From IMG/VR virus record IMGVR_UViG_3300031951_017410, positions 1 through 20,411 of that record: a stretch of DNA of 20,411 bases, one strand, 5' to 3'. Shown piece by piece: positions 1 through 7,469 of the stretch; within the stretch, counting starts at the first letter, position 1; each line of letters begins with the position of its first letter. This DNA is from a virus. Below the pieces are notes generated by a model. It saw nothing but the letters and a program-made list of their open reading frames with translations, searched no databases and was not told the origin of the DNA. Both the position numbers and the translations under genes were made by a program.

Positions 1-823
1 TTCCGACGGCGACGGCGGCGGCCGCGGCGACAGTGACGGCGGTTTGGTGTTCTCTGATCCAGGCGGCGGTTTGAGCCGTGGCGTTGGTGAGGGCGTCGAT
101 GGCGGCGGTCAGAGCCGGCGCGAGGGCCGCGCCGATTTGGTTGGTGACGCCTCCGCCGGCGGCTTTGAGGCGGTCGAAGGAATCCCCCAGAGCGGCGGCC
201 GCGGCGACGGCCGCGCCGTCCATCGTGATTCCCAGTTGTTTGGCCTCGGCCTCGAGGTCGGCAAGTTCGGTGGCGAGCGGAATCAGTTCGGCGCCGGATT
301 TTCCCCAGAGTTCGAGGGCGGCGGCGGTTTTGCTGGCCGGGTCGGCGATTCCGTTGAGGGCGTCGGCGATGCGGGAGAATTGTTGGTCGGCTGACAGTCC
401 GGCGAGGTCCGCGGCGGTCAGTCCGACGGCGGCGAGGGTCTCTTCTGCTCCTTTCGAGCCGGCGGCGGCTTCTGCGGCGGCTTTCTGCGTTTTGAGCAGC
501 GCTTTTTCGACGGCTTCGAGGCTGCTGCCGGTGCGGCCGGCGGCGTATCCCAGCACACTGAGCGCCTCGGCGTTGGCGCCGGTGCGTTGGGCAATGTCGT
601 CCAGTTGGCTGCCGGAGGCGACAAAATTGGCGGTGGCAGCGGCGAGCGGCGCGAGAATCGCGGCGGAGGCCGTGAGGGCGACGCGGCCGGCGGCGGTGAC
701 GCGGTCCGACCAGCCAGCCAGTTTGTTTTCCCATTTGGCGAGGCTGGCCGTGAGGGGTCCGTCCGCGGCGAACAGTTCGACAAAGGCGCGGCCGGCGCGG
801 ATCCCGCTGGGGCTAGTGGCCAT
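1..823 (-). CDS. Tail tape measure protein, N-terminal part (partial)
   Basis: The reading frame opens with ATG at 823 and stays open to the left edge, so about 274 N-terminal residues are visible and the rest lies outside. The translation is Ala-rich and helical. It begins MATSPSGIRAGRAFVELFAA and contains the pattern SQLDDIAQRTGANAEALSVL followed by FSRIADALNGIADPASKTAAALELWGKSG. That is typical of the N-terminal domain of phage tape measure proteins, which fill the tail tube and set tail length. It follows the tail tube and the G/GT-like chaperone genes, the standard siphophage order. Its ATG overlaps the stop of the T-like frame (TAG at 815-813) by 11 nt. The family call is firm, but total length and any C-terminal peptidase or lysozyme domain cannot be seen. 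Confidence 0.88.
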   Translation of the reverse strand, partial: MATSPSGIRAGRAFVELFAADGPLTASLAKWENKLAGWSDRVTAAGRVALTASAAILAPLAAATANFVASGSQLDDIAQRTGANAEALSVLGYAAGRTGSSLEAVEKALLKTQKAAAEAAAGSKGAEETLAAVGLTAADLAGLSADQQFSRIADALNGIADPASKTAAALELWGKSGAELIPLATELADLEAEAKQLGITMDGAAVAAAAALGDSFDRLKAAGGGVTNQIGAALAPALTAAIDALTNATAQTAAWIREHQTAVTVAAAAAVAVG

Positions 824-1187
824 TGGGCAGAAAGATCCTGAGGGCGGTAATGGGGACGCGGGTTAGCGGGGGGTCGGGCCATTCGTCCGGCCAGGGATAC
901 CAGTGCCGGGGGTGCGTGTGGGTGTTGCCGGGGATGGTGGCGGCGATGATGGCGGCGAGGGTGGCGGTGTGCGTCCATTCGTCGCGGCTGCGTCGGTCGG
1001 CGGCTGCGGCGAGTTCGCGGAGGGTCCAGGGCCAGGGCTCGAGTTGAGCGCGGGCGGCGAGGATGGCGACGGCGTTCCAGGGATTTCGGTTCTCTCGAGG
1101 GTGGAGGTGGCCGTTACCAGTGCCTTCGCCCAAATCCGTCCGCTGGTGTGGAGCAGTTCTGCCAGGTCCGTCCGGCCGAGTTTCTGG
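813..1187 (-). CDS. T-like frame of the tail chaperone, reached by -1 frameshift
   Basis: This frame has no good start codon of its own; the first candidate is a TTG at 1133 with only a weak Shine-Dalgarno. It lies exactly -1 relative to the G-like frame and ends with TAG at 815-813, overlapping the tape measure start. From about position 1085 downward it has strong GC at third codon positions and a credible protein: NPWNAVAILAARAQLEPWPW, then a basic helix and a Trp/Pro-rich end. The G-like frame over the same bases is low-complexity Pro-rich. A canonical slippery heptamer T TTT TTC sits in the correct G frame at 1193-1187, and the -1 frame is open from there to the stop. A shift there would give a fusion of about 221 aa. 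Composition suggests the switch could be later, near 1085. Independent initiation at TTG 1133 is the alternative. Confidence 0.6.
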   Translation of the reverse strand, partial: PETRPDGPGRTAPHQRTDLGEGTGNGHLHPRENRNPWNAVAILAARAQLEPWPWTLRELAAAADRRSRDEWTHTATLAAIIAATIPGNTHTHPRHWYPWPDEWPDPPLTRVPITALRIFLPNGH

Positions 1188-1477
1188 AAAAAATCGACAA
1201 GTTCCTCCGTCAGCGCTTGGTAGGCGGCGGCGAGCGCCGGGCCGTCGAGGAGGCCGACAAAGTCGGTCTCGGAGAGGTTGGCGTGTTCGAGTTGCGGGGC
1301 GAGGAGGGCCCAGAGGATTTCGCCGGTGGTGTAGGGGTCAGAGCGGAGCCGGAGCGCTAGCGGGGGGTCGCCGGCGTCCAGTGCGAGCAGGTCCCAGCCG
1401 GCGGCGCGCACGCGGCGCAGTTCCCCCAGCGTGAGGTTGATTTGAAACGTGTGGGCGCCGGCGGAAAAGCTGTGCAT
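863..1477 (-). CDS. Tail assembly chaperone, G-like (unshifted product)
   Basis: The ATG at 1477 overlaps the TAA stop of the tail tube gene (TAATG), so I reject the longer open frame that runs upstream. The predicted product is 204 aa. Roughly residues 1-130 look like genuine protein: LTLGELRRVRAAGWDLLALD near the start, then helical segments and a ...TDLAELLHTSGRIWAKAL stretch. After about residue 130 the frame turns into a Pro/Ser/Thr-rich tail with poor codon periodicity, because the DNA there is read in the -1 frame as a different, better-looking sequence. Position between tail tube and tape measure, together with the overlapping -1 frame, matches the G/GT chaperones that bind the tape measure during tail assembly. 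The role is inferred from position and architecture more than from sequence similarity. Confidence 0.72.
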   Translation of the reverse strand: MHSFSAGAHTFQINLTLGELRRVRAAGWDLLALDAGDPPLALRLRSDPYTTGEILWALLAPQLEHANLSETDFVGLLDGPALAAAYQALTEELVDFFQKLGRTDLAELLHTSGRIWAKALVTATSTLERTEIPGTPSPSSPPALNSSPGPGPSANSPQPPTDAAATNGRTPPPSPPSSPPPSPATPTRTPGTGIPGRTNGPTPR

Positions 1478-1920
1478 TAGGTGACGGTCATCCAAACGGG
1501 CGGGTTGGTCACGTTGAATCCGGGTTTGGCCGTGATGGAATAGGTGACGGCCTCGCGGAGGTTTTCGTTGCGGGTAAATCCGATGATTTCCCAGAGGGCG
1601 CGGAGGCCTTGGGCGCCGGAGGCGTTGGCGGCTCCGTCGAGTACCGCCAGGTCGATTTGAGTGCCGTTGAGCCAGGCATCTCGTAAGGCGGTAAAATCGG
1701 CGTTGGTGTTGTCGGCGGCCATTTCGAAAGACAATTCGGCCTCCTTGATGGTGCCGCGCGTCTGCGCCCATCCGCCGGAGCCGCGGGTCGTGACGTCGGT
1801 TTCGGCCTTGCTGAGGTTGAGCGTGGCGTCTTTGACCAGTTCGAGCGCGTTCCAGGTCGGGGCGGCGTAGGTCTGCGCCGTGTTGCGGCTGATCACACAA
1901 TCGAGGGCCAGGCGGGTCAT
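1477..1920 (-). CDS. Major tail tube protein
   Basis: The product is 147 aa, beginning MTRLALDCVISRNTAQTYAA. It shows the beta-rich pattern of TP901-1-like tail tube proteins: a central DVTTRGSGGWAQTRGTIKEA followed by ELSFEMAADNTNADFTALRDAW and a C-terminal strand region with EAVTYSITAKPGFN. Such proteins polymerise into the inner tube of long-tailed phages. The ATG at 1920 overlaps the TGA of the upstream neck gene (ATGA), and the TAA overlaps the start of the tail chaperone (TAATG). Its place immediately before the chaperone and tape measure fits the role well. Confidence 0.85.
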   Translation of the reverse strand: MTRLALDCVISRNTAQTYAAPTWNALELVKDATLNLSKAETDVTTRGSGGWAQTRGTIKEAELSFEMAADNTNADFTALRDAWLNGTQIDLAVLDGAANASGAQGLRALWEIIGFTRNENLREAVTYSITAKPGFNVTNPPVWMTVT

Positions 1921-2354
1921 TTGAGGACGTCTTTCCAGAGTGGGGGCAGTTTGGACAGGTTGGCCGCGAGGGCCGGGCCCATGTACGGCCGCGGTTCAAT
2001 CCGGCGGGCCTCGAGGGCGTCGCGGCGTTGGCGGTAGAAGGTTCCGCCGGCTTCAAGAGTCAGCGTCGGGGGCGTCGGTCCGTCTGGTGATTTGCGGCCG
2101 GCAAACAAGGCCGGGCCGACGACAACGGAGGACGTTGAGCGGTCGTAGCCGAAAAACAGCAGTTTTTTGAGTGTGCCGGTTTGGTTGGTCGGTGGCTGGC
2201 CGGGAGTGGAGGGCGTCTTGCGCCGGCGGATTGAGTTACGGGCGGTCCGGCGAATGAAGGCGCCACCGCGGGCGAGGGCGACGCGGCGCGATGGGTCGAG
2301 CGCGGTCAGTACCGCGGCGGAGTCGAAAAAGCTGGCGGTTTGCAGGCGGAGCAT
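1917..2354 (-). CDS. Neck/minor tail protein, HK97 gp10-like
   Basis: The product is 145 aa. It starts MLRLQTASFFDSAAVLTALD, with a basic region (RRTARNSIRRRKTPSTPGQP) that resembles the RK-rich helix and S/T-P-G-x-P loop of HK97 gp10-like proteins. A beta segment with SVVVGPALF follows, then RPYMGPALAANLSKLPPLW near the end; the conserved R-P-x-x-x-P-A pattern is seen in this family. Members work at the head-tail junction or in tail completion. It sits between the tail terminator-like gene (4-bp gap) and the tail tube (ATGA overlap). Family assignment is good and the exact role is inferred. Confidence 0.72.
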   Translation of the reverse strand: MLRLQTASFFDSAAVLTALDPSRRVALARGGAFIRRTARNSIRRRKTPSTPGQPPTNQTGTLKKLLFFGYDRSTSSVVVGPALFAGRKSPDGPTPPTLTLEAGGTFYRQRRDALEARRIEPRPYMGPALAANLSKLPPLWKDVLK

Positions 2355-2358
2355 TGGG

Positions 2359-2805
2359 TCAGCGTGAATAGGTCAGCCGGGCGACAAAAAACCAGGCGCC
2401 GCGGGCGAGCGGGTCGGCGTCGGCGAGGGCGAGGTTGTCGCGGGCCGTTTGGGTCCAGGTGAGTCCGGAGGCGTCGGTCAGGGTGCGGGCCTGGGTGATC
2501 AGTTCTTCGGCCAGGTCGAGCAGTGGGTCGATTGTGGCCGGGTCGACGTTGGCGACGGCGGCGACGATGGCCAGGTCGATTGAGATTTGACGGTCGTAGG
2601 TCGAGCGCGTTTCGATGGTCTCGAGGTCGTCCGCCGGAATGATCAGCGCGGCGGGGATTGTGGGGAGTTGTTCCCGGGCAAAAGTGGGCGGCCGCCAGTA
2701 GCGGGCGGCGGTCAGGGTCGGCGGGTTGGCGGTGGCCTGCGGTAGCGCGGCGAGTCGAGCCGTGAGGGCGGCGGCGATGAGCCGGGCGGGGTGTTGCGCG
2801 GGCAT
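2359..2805 (-). CDS. Tail terminator/completion protein-like
   Basis: The product is 148 aa with ATG at 2805, one base beyond the stop of the head-closure gene. The N-terminal part (ARLIAAALTARLAALPQATA) is a helix. A region with IPAALIIPADDLETIETRSTYDRQISIDLAIVA follows, then a helical segment FAEELITQAR-like, and the C-terminus ends in a strand (WFFVARLTYSR). Proteins of this size with a central D-x-x-x-x-x-x-x-x-Y-x-x-x-I-x-V/L-x strand and a final F-x-V-x-x-x-T/Y strand are typical of phage tail terminators, which cap the tail and join it to the neck. Identity rests on position and fold pattern, not on a diagnostic motif. Confidence 0.6.
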   Translation of the reverse strand: MPAQHPARLIAAALTARLAALPQATANPPTLTAARYWRPPTFAREQLPTIPAALIIPADDLETIETRSTYDRQISIDLAIVAAVANVDPATIDPLLDLAEELITQARTLTDASGLTWTQTARDNLALADADPLARGAWFFVARLTYSR

Positions 2806-2806
2806 T

Positions 2807-3169
2807 TTAGGCGGTGCGGGTGGTGTGAATTCGGAGGTGGGTGGCGGCGTTGTCCGACGGCGTCCAGGTGCGGCCGGTGGCCGGGTCGGGTGTTACCCGG
2901 TAGGTTTCCGTTCCGCGGCTGGTGGCGTGGTCGATTTCGTCTCCCTCGAGCGGCGTGAGTGGCTGGCCGTTGGCGGTCAGGTCGTTCCCCCGGATGATCC
3001 AGGTGGGAGCTAGGGGGGCCAAACTGGCCGGGTCTGCGGTGTCTGGTGTGGTGACGCGTTGGCCGCGCGTGGCCGTGAGGGAGATTGAGGTTCCCCCGCG
3101 GCGGTAGGTGATCTGCCGGCCGAGTGCGGCGCGGCCGGCAGATAAGAACGGCTCGAGGTTGAGCGGCAT
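2807..3169 (-). CDS. Head closure / head-tail joining protein
   Basis: The ATG at 3169 overlaps the TAA of the cement-protein gene (TAATG), giving 120 aa; the much longer open frame upstream is read against the capsid gene and is rejected. The protein begins MPLNLEPFLSAGRAALGRQI and continues with an RRGGTSISLTATRG strand pair. It then shows TWIIRGNDL and PLTPLEGDEIDHATSRGTETY before ending in RTWTPSDNAATHLRIHTTR. The W-x-I/V-x-x-x-D-L ... P-x-x-G-D-x-I ... Y-x-V ... W pattern is typical of phage head-tail joining/stopper proteins, which close the filled head. The position between capsid cement and tail terminator supports this. Confidence 0.7.
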   Translation of the reverse strand: MPLNLEPFLSAGRAALGRQITYRRGGTSISLTATRGQRVTTPDTADPASLAPLAPTWIIRGNDLTANGQPLTPLEGDEIDHATSRGTETYRVTPDPATGRTWTPSDNAATHLRIHTTRTA

Positions 3170-3576
3170 TAGAAGACGAGCGCAGCCGTGGCGTTGGCCG
3201 CGCTGGCGTTGCCGGCGGCGGAGTTCGTGGCGGTGAAGCCGATATAGCGGGGGCAATTGGTTGGCAGTCCGACGCGTTTTGAGGCCGCGGCGGCGCCGGT
3301 TCCGCCGGCTCCGGTCTGTACGAGCACACTGCCGGCAATGGTGACGGGGTTGGACAGGTCGGCGGCGGTCGAGCCGATTACCGAATAGGTGATTGTGGCG
3401 CCGTTCCCGAGTTGGCCGGTGGTCAGGGCGGGCGCTGAGATTTCCAGTTCGGTGTGCGCCGTCAGGTCGCCGCGGGTGCTGTTGCGGGTGTCGAGGCTGG
3501 TGCTGGTGACGGTGGCGGCGCCGTTGGGCAGGGCGCGGGTGAGCGACAGGGCAGCGTCGCGGGCGGTCATGGTCAT
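3169..3576 (-). CDS. Capsid cement/decoration protein, Bbp16-like
   Basis: Two closely spaced ATG codons (3576 and 3570) both fit; I take 3576, which has a GGA about nine bases upstream. An upstream TTG at 3600 is possible. The product is about 135 aa, rich in Ala, Thr, Gly and beta strands, starting MTMTARDAALSLTRALPNGA. It contains a strand-rich LGNGATITYSVIGS section, a SVLVQTGAGG turn, then P-x-x-C-P-R-Y-I-G-F and a closing ASAANATAALVF. The ...L/VPxxxxRYIGF...xGxxTAxLV layout is characteristic of Bbp16-type cement proteins that trim and stabilise capsids. It lies just downstream of the major capsid gene. Function is inferred from this pattern and position. Confidence 0.66.
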   Translation of the reverse strand: MTMTARDAALSLTRALPNGAATVTSTSLDTRNSTRGDLTAHTELEISAPALTTGQLGNGATITYSVIGSTAADLSNPVTIAGSVLVQTGAGGTGAAAASKRVGLPTNCPRYIGFTATNSAAGNASAANATAALVF

Positions 3577-3654
3577 TTGCGGGGTTCCGTTGGGGTGCAA
3601 AGAGTTGGAAGTCGGCTGGCGGCTGGGGTTCGGGCCTCAAAACACAGCGGCGGC

Positions 3655-4569
3655 CTACAGGGCGAGTTTTTCGGTGTCGAGGATGGAATCGGTGGGATAC
3701 AGGGGGATTCCGAATGATTCCGTGGGGATGGGGGCCGGGGCTCCCGTGGCGTTGGTGGCGGTGCGGCTGCGTTGGAGTTGATTCAGCGAGCGCCTCGAGA
3801 GGAACAGGGCGTCGGGGGGGCGGCCTACGGGAAATTTTGCGAGCAGGTCGGAAATGAGTCCGTCGGTGAGTCCCTTCCCGTTGTCGGTCGTCAGTTTTTT
3901 GATTCGGCCGACGGCGTAGCGTTCGCCGACCATCAGGCCGGGCCGGGACAGGATTTCTTGCCGGTAGGCGGTGTAGGGGTTGCCGGCGCCGTCGGTGACG
4001 CGGACGGTGGCAACTTCGGAGAGCGCCAATTCGCCTCCGTTCCCCCAGAGCCATTGGACTCCCTGGCCTCCCCAGCGAACGGCCCACACACTCGAGGCGA
4101 CGTCGTCAGTCGTGCCGCCGGCGTCGACGGTGAGAGCCGAGTCCAAAAAGTCGAGGAGTCCCGGGTGGCCTTTGGCCTGGCCGCCGGTGGCTTTGTTCCC
4201 GTAGTAGAATTGGCTGCCGAGCGTGACCATTGCGGCCTCCATCGCTCCGAGCGCCTCATTGGCCATTGCGGCGGCCGCGCCGTCTTCGTGGGAATCGGCA
4301 ACGGCTTTGTCGTATTCCCAGTAGGGATTGAGGATGTGACACGAGTAGAGGCGGTTTTCCCATTGGCTGAGGGAGGCGTTGCCGCCTTCGTTGGCGTTGC
4401 GGAAATTGGCCGTGGGGAGGTTGGAGCGGACCAGCGTGCGGAAATTGATTCCGGTGATGGTGCGGGCGGCTCCGAATTCAATCTCCGGGTGGGCTTTGAT
4501 GACGTCTTCGATGATGCCGACGACGGCGTCGGAGCCGTTTTGAATCGCGATATTGAGCAGCGTGGACAC
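3655..4569 (-). CDS. Major capsid protein
   Basis: The product is 304 aa and starts with GTG at 4569, preceded by AGAGG six bases upstream. Near the N-terminus it has AIQNGSDAVVGIIEDVIKAH and an FRTLVRSNLPTANFRNANEG segment. This is followed by a Y-S-C-H-I-L-N-P strand and DKAVADSHEDGAAAAMANEA. FYYGNKATGGQAKG comes next, and the C-terminal half carries an FPVGRPPDALFLSRRSLNQL region. These blocks match a recognised family of HK97-fold phage major capsid proteins near 300-330 aa. It sits between the protease/scaffold gene (58-bp gap) and the cement gene, as expected. As the most abundant virion protein it has its own clear ribosome site, unlike the coupled genes around it. Confidence 0.9.
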   Translation of the reverse strand: MSTLLNIAIQNGSDAVVGIIEDVIKAHPEIEFGAARTITGINFRTLVRSNLPTANFRNANEGGNASLSQWENRLYSCHILNPYWEYDKAVADSHEDGAAAAMANEALGAMEAAMVTLGSQFYYGNKATGGQAKGHPGLLDFLDSALTVDAGGTTDDVASSVWAVRWGGQGVQWLWGNGGELALSEVATVRVTDGAGNPYTAYRQEILSRPGLMVGERYAVGRIKKLTTDNGKGLTDGLISDLLAKFPVGRPPDALFLSRRSLNQLQRSRTATNATGAPAPIPTESFGIPLYPTDSILDTEKLAL

Positions 4570-4627
4570 AGGGGGCCTCTATTCGGAAGGGGGAGGAAGT
4601 GGTTGGCGTTTTGGGGCGTGGCGGTTG

Positions 4628-5830
4628 TCAGCGTTTCTGGAATTGCGTCGACAGGGCGGCGACCAGTCGGGCGCGGCCGTGGAGCGCGGGCGGCGGGGCG
4701 GCCGGGGGTGAGGCGGTGGCGAGCGGGGTCGTTCCGCGGGCGGATTTGAGCGCGGCGAGTTCGGCGGTGAGGGCTGCGGTGTGACGGTCGGCTGCCTCCT
4801 GGGGCGTGAGGCCGTCGGCCCAGTATTCGAGGCCGGCGGCTCCCCACCTGCGGCGGAATTCGCGGGCCTCGGCGCGGGCGTCGTCCGTGACAGAGCCGGG
4901 CGGGGCAATGTCTGCGGCGGGCTGTTCCGCGGGGTTGGGGTGGGAGGGCGTTTCAGTTGCGGCAGGGTTGGGCATGGGTTCGGGGATCGGGTCGGGGATT
5001 GGGTCGGGAATCGGGTCGGGAATTTGGTTGGGCAGCGGTTGATTCGGTTGGGAGAGGCTGAGTTGGTTGCGGCGCAGCCAGGCGGCAAAGAATTTGCGAG
5101 CGCGGGCCAGGTCGATTCCGGGCGGAGGCGTGGACGGCGTTTGGTTGGTGCGTCCGGTGATGTACGCGGTAGTCGTCTCCCAGTTGATGGGGTTGGCGGA
5201 GAACATACCGTCGGGGTTGGCGGCGGGTTCGTCGACGATGTCCGCGGCGTGGAGCCGGCGGAGCCGCGCGTGGGGCAGGTTGTTGGTGTTGTCGGGGTCC
5301 GGCGACACGAAAAACGGGTTGGAATTGTCGGTCAGAAAAGCGTTTTCGGCTTCGGGGTCGTGCGTAAAGCTGATCGAAACGCCAAAGAGGGTGGGGTCCT
5401 CGTCGGCCAGGTCGAGCAGGTAGCCGGGCAAATCTCCCTCGGGGGCCCGGGTGGCGGCGTCGAGGAAATGGATGTCGGCGCGGACGGTGTCTCCCTCGAG
5501 AAATGCGTCGGTGACGCGGCCGACGGCGCGGCCGAGTCCGTCGTTGCAGTAGTTGGGATGCGACCAGCGTGACTTGATTCCCTCGGGTCGGGCGTTGATG
5601 GCATCGACGACACTGGCCAGAAAACTGGCGTCGATCCACAGGCCGTGGCCAGACGCCTCTCCGCGGGTGACGATGGCGGCGCCTCGAATCCATCCGGCTC
5701 CGTAGCGGCCTCCGCGGTTGGGTTGGCCGGCCTCGGCGGTGGCCGTGGTCGTGGCGGGTCCGTCGGAGGGTTGCCAGTCGTCGTCGTGGTAGGAGAGGCC
5801 GCGGGCGGGGTCTGTTTGGAAGCGGGTCAT
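4628..5830 (-). CDS. Prohead protease with scaffold-like C-terminal region
   Basis: The product is 400 aa and its ATG at 5830 overlaps the portal stop (ATGA). Residues about 40-200 look like a capsid maturation protease: IKSRWSHPN (His near 91), VRADIHFLDAAT, and LFGVSISFTH with a candidate nucleophile Ser near 152. ADIVDEPAAN follows, a motif common in this protease class. After that comes a Pro-rich linker with a tandem I-P-D-P repeat (DNA 4983-5030), then a charged helical segment (ARAEAREFRRRWGAAGLEYW) and an Ala/Pro-rich end. The second half probably serves as the scaffold, the usual fused arrangement when no separate scaffold gene exists. Catalytic residues are assigned by pattern only. 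Confidence 0.82.
   Translation of the reverse strand: MTRFQTDPARGLSYHDDDWQPSDGPATTTATAEAGQPNRGGRYGAGWIRGAAIVTRGEASGHGLWIDASFLASVVDAINARPEGIKSRWSHPNYCNDGLGRAVGRVTDAFLEGDTVRADIHFLDAATRAPEGDLPGYLLDLADEDPTLFGVSISFTHDPEAENAFLTDNSNPFFVSPDPDNTNNLPHARLRRLHAADIVDEPAANPDGMFSANPINWETTTAYITGRTNQTPSTPPPGIDLARARKFFAAWLRRNQLSLSQPNQPLPNQIPDPIPDPIPDPIPEPMPNPAATETPSHPNPAEQPAADIAPPGSVTDDARAEAREFRRRWGAAGLEYWADGLTPQEAADRHTAALTAELAALKSARGTTPLATASPPAAPPPALHGRARLVAALSTQFQKR
4983..5030 (-). repeat. Four 12-bp tandem units coding an IPDP repeat in the protease linker
   Basis: Four 12-bp units, the last one degenerate, lie in frame in the protease/scaffold gene and encode repeated Ile-Pro-Asp-Pro. Because the period is a multiple of three, copy-number change would lengthen or shorten the linker without breaking the frame. 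It lies between the protease domain and the scaffold-like tail. Confidence 0.85.
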
Positions 5831-7260
5831 TGTGCGGCGTCCGTGGTGGTGGTGTCGGTGGGCGTCTGGTATCCGATTTGGGCGGAGAGGCCGGCGGCGG
5901 TGAGTTCGTCCCGTTCCCGGGCCAGTTCGGTCACGATTTCGGACCAGTCCTGTCCCTGGGCGGCGAGAATGCGGGTCCGGCTTGTCAGTTGCGCTTGGAG
6001 TGCGAGCGTGTCGGCTTGGACTTCGCGAAGCGGGTCAATCCAGGGGACTCCGTTGGGGATCCATCGCCAGGGGCGGGCGGTCAGGTCGAGTGGTGGCAGG
6101 GCTCCGGCCGTGATCCATTGTTCGAGTTTCCATTGGGTGATTCTGTGCAAGAGTGCGAGCGTGGCGCGCCTCTTTTGGCTGGCGGACAGGTCGTATTGAA
6201 TCCAGGCCTGCCGCGCGCCGCTGAAATTGGTGAAGTTTTCGGAGTGGAACGAAAAGGGAATGTCCAGGGCCTTCAGAGCCGACGCGGTGACGGCGGAAAA
6301 CCAGCTTTGAAACTCTCCGGCCGGGGATTTGCTCTCGAGGATTTCGGCTTTGTCGCCGGCGTCTAAGTCGAGTTGGTACGGGCCTCGAGAAAAGTCGACG
6401 GCCAGGGCGTCTCCGTCGTCGGTGGTGGCGGGCGCGAGCGGGTCGGAGGAATTGCGGTACAGGGCCAGTCCGAAGAGTTGGCCGATTTTCATTTTGGCGA
6501 GCGAATAGGCTTTGGCGTCGGCCAGGTCGCGGAGGTCGGTCAGCGCGGCTGCAAATGGGGAGATACCGCGGGTGGAGTCAAAACGCCAGAAATAGGCGTG
6601 CAGGTGGAGGTCCTGGGCGTCGACGATGCGGTCGAACGTCCATCCTTGGGCGCCGGGGGCCCGGTCGTTGGGCGTGGAGCGTTTGCAGATTGCGTAAGCC
6701 AGGGGTTTGCCGGCGGAGTCGGTGGCGACTCCGTGCGACCAGATGGCGAGGCCGGTTTGATTGGGCGGAATTCCGCCGGGCGGCGTTCGGATCCGGTCGG
6801 ATTCAATGGCTTGGAGCCGGCCGTCGGTGAGAAACACAATACCGACGTCTCCGTCGATGGTGCGATGTGCTTCTGCGAGGCGAATCAGGTCGGGAAGGGC
6901 GATTTTTCCCGCGGCGTTGCAGGCCTCGGGATCCTCCGCCCATTGGTTCCAGAGGCGTTCGATACGGGTATTGAGTTGCGGCGAGTCCGTTTTGGCCTGA
7001 AACGCGAACGTGGCGACGTAGTCGAGGTGCCGGCGGAGCATCCATCCGGCGAGGGAGTAGTTGCGTTGCAGGTCCCGGGATTCCGCGAGCAATTGGCGGC
7101 GGCGGTCCGGCGTGAGTTCGGCGTCTTCGTGGCGGAGGATTGGCGGGGCGTGCCGGCGCAGGGGCGACGGCTCCGCGGCGTCATAACTCCAGGCACGTTG
7201 AGCGGCGCGGACGGCGGCCAGGCCGGCGCGGCTGAGGCGCTCGAGGGGCGTGGGGCTCAT
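5827..7260 (-). CDS. Portal protein, lambda gpB-like
   Basis: The product is 477 aa. The ATG at 7260 overlaps the stop of the gpW-like gene (ATGA), so the open frame further upstream is rejected. The N-terminal part has SRDLQRNYSLAGWMLRRHLD followed by FAFQAKTDSPQLN and a W-N-Q-W-A-E-D segment. The middle includes DGDVGIVFLTDGRLQAIESD, RIVDAQDLHLHAYFWRFDST and RGISPFAAALTDLRDLADAK. Near the end come SFHSENFTNFSGARQAWIQY and PWRWIPNGVPWIDPLREVQA. These are the standard blocks of lambda-type portals, including Y-S-x-x-G/R and the P-W-I-D-P-x-K/R-E block. Twelve copies would form the DNA entry channel at one capsid vertex. Confidence 0.93.
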   Translation of the reverse strand: MSPTPLERLSRAGLAAVRAAQRAWSYDAAEPSPLRRHAPPILRHEDAELTPDRRRQLLAESRDLQRNYSLAGWMLRRHLDYVATFAFQAKTDSPQLNTRIERLWNQWAEDPEACNAAGKIALPDLIRLAEAHRTIDGDVGIVFLTDGRLQAIESDRIRTPPGGIPPNQTGLAIWSHGVATDSAGKPLAYAICKRSTPNDRAPGAQGWTFDRIVDAQDLHLHAYFWRFDSTRGISPFAAALTDLRDLADAKAYSLAKMKIGQLFGLALYRNSSDPLAPATTDDGDALAVDFSRGPYQLDLDAGDKAEILESKSPAGEFQSWFSAVTASALKALDIPFSFHSENFTNFSGARQAWIQYDLSASQKRRATLALLHRITQWKLEQWITAGALPPLDLTARPWRWIPNGVPWIDPLREVQADTLALQAQLTSRTRILAAQGQDWSEIVTELARERDELTAAGLSAQIGYQTPTDTTTTDAAQ

Positions 7261-7469
7261 CGGGTGGGGCCTCCGAGATTCATCCGGAAAAGTCGGGGGC
7301 GGGTGTTGTTTTCTACGGCCGCGCGGTTTTTCCAGTAGGTGTGTGTGCGGTCGCGGTCGGCGAGGCTGGCAAAAGTGACGGTTTGGCCGTCGACAGTGGC
7401 GGAGAGCGTGAGCGGGTTGGCAAGGATGGCGGCTTCGAGGGCGGCGACAATGGCGGCGGCGTTGTTCAT
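7257..7469 (-). CDS. gpW-like head-tail connector
   Basis: The start is taken at ATG 7469, which overlaps the TGA of the peptidase gene (ATGA); a start four codons further upstream is possible but breaks the coupling pattern. The product is 70 aa, close to the 68 aa of lambda gpW. It begins MNNAAAIVAALEAAILANPL, then has a short beta hairpin (VDGQTVTFAS) and a helix with DRTHTYWKNRAA. The helix-hairpin-helix layout, the size and the place directly before the portal all match gpW. In lambda this protein closes the filled head and prepares it for tail joining. Confidence 0.7.
   Translation of the reverse strand: MNNAAAIVAALEAAILANPLTLSATVDGQTVTFASLADRDRTHTYWKNRAAVENNTRPRLFRMNLGGPTR

Noticed and set aside
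1478-2056. Upstream extension of the G-like frame
   Set aside because: It overlaps the tail tube gene in another frame; the TAATG overlap at 1477 fixes the start.
3170-4087. Upstream extension of the head-closure frame
   Set aside because: It lies opposite in frame to the cement and capsid genes and is Arg/Pro-rich, typical of a shadow frame.
3772-4749. Long plus-strand open frame of 325 codons opposite the capsid gene
   Set aside because: It is a mirror of the clear major capsid gene; high GC leaves the antisense frame open. Its product is Gly/Val-rich with no recognisable domain.
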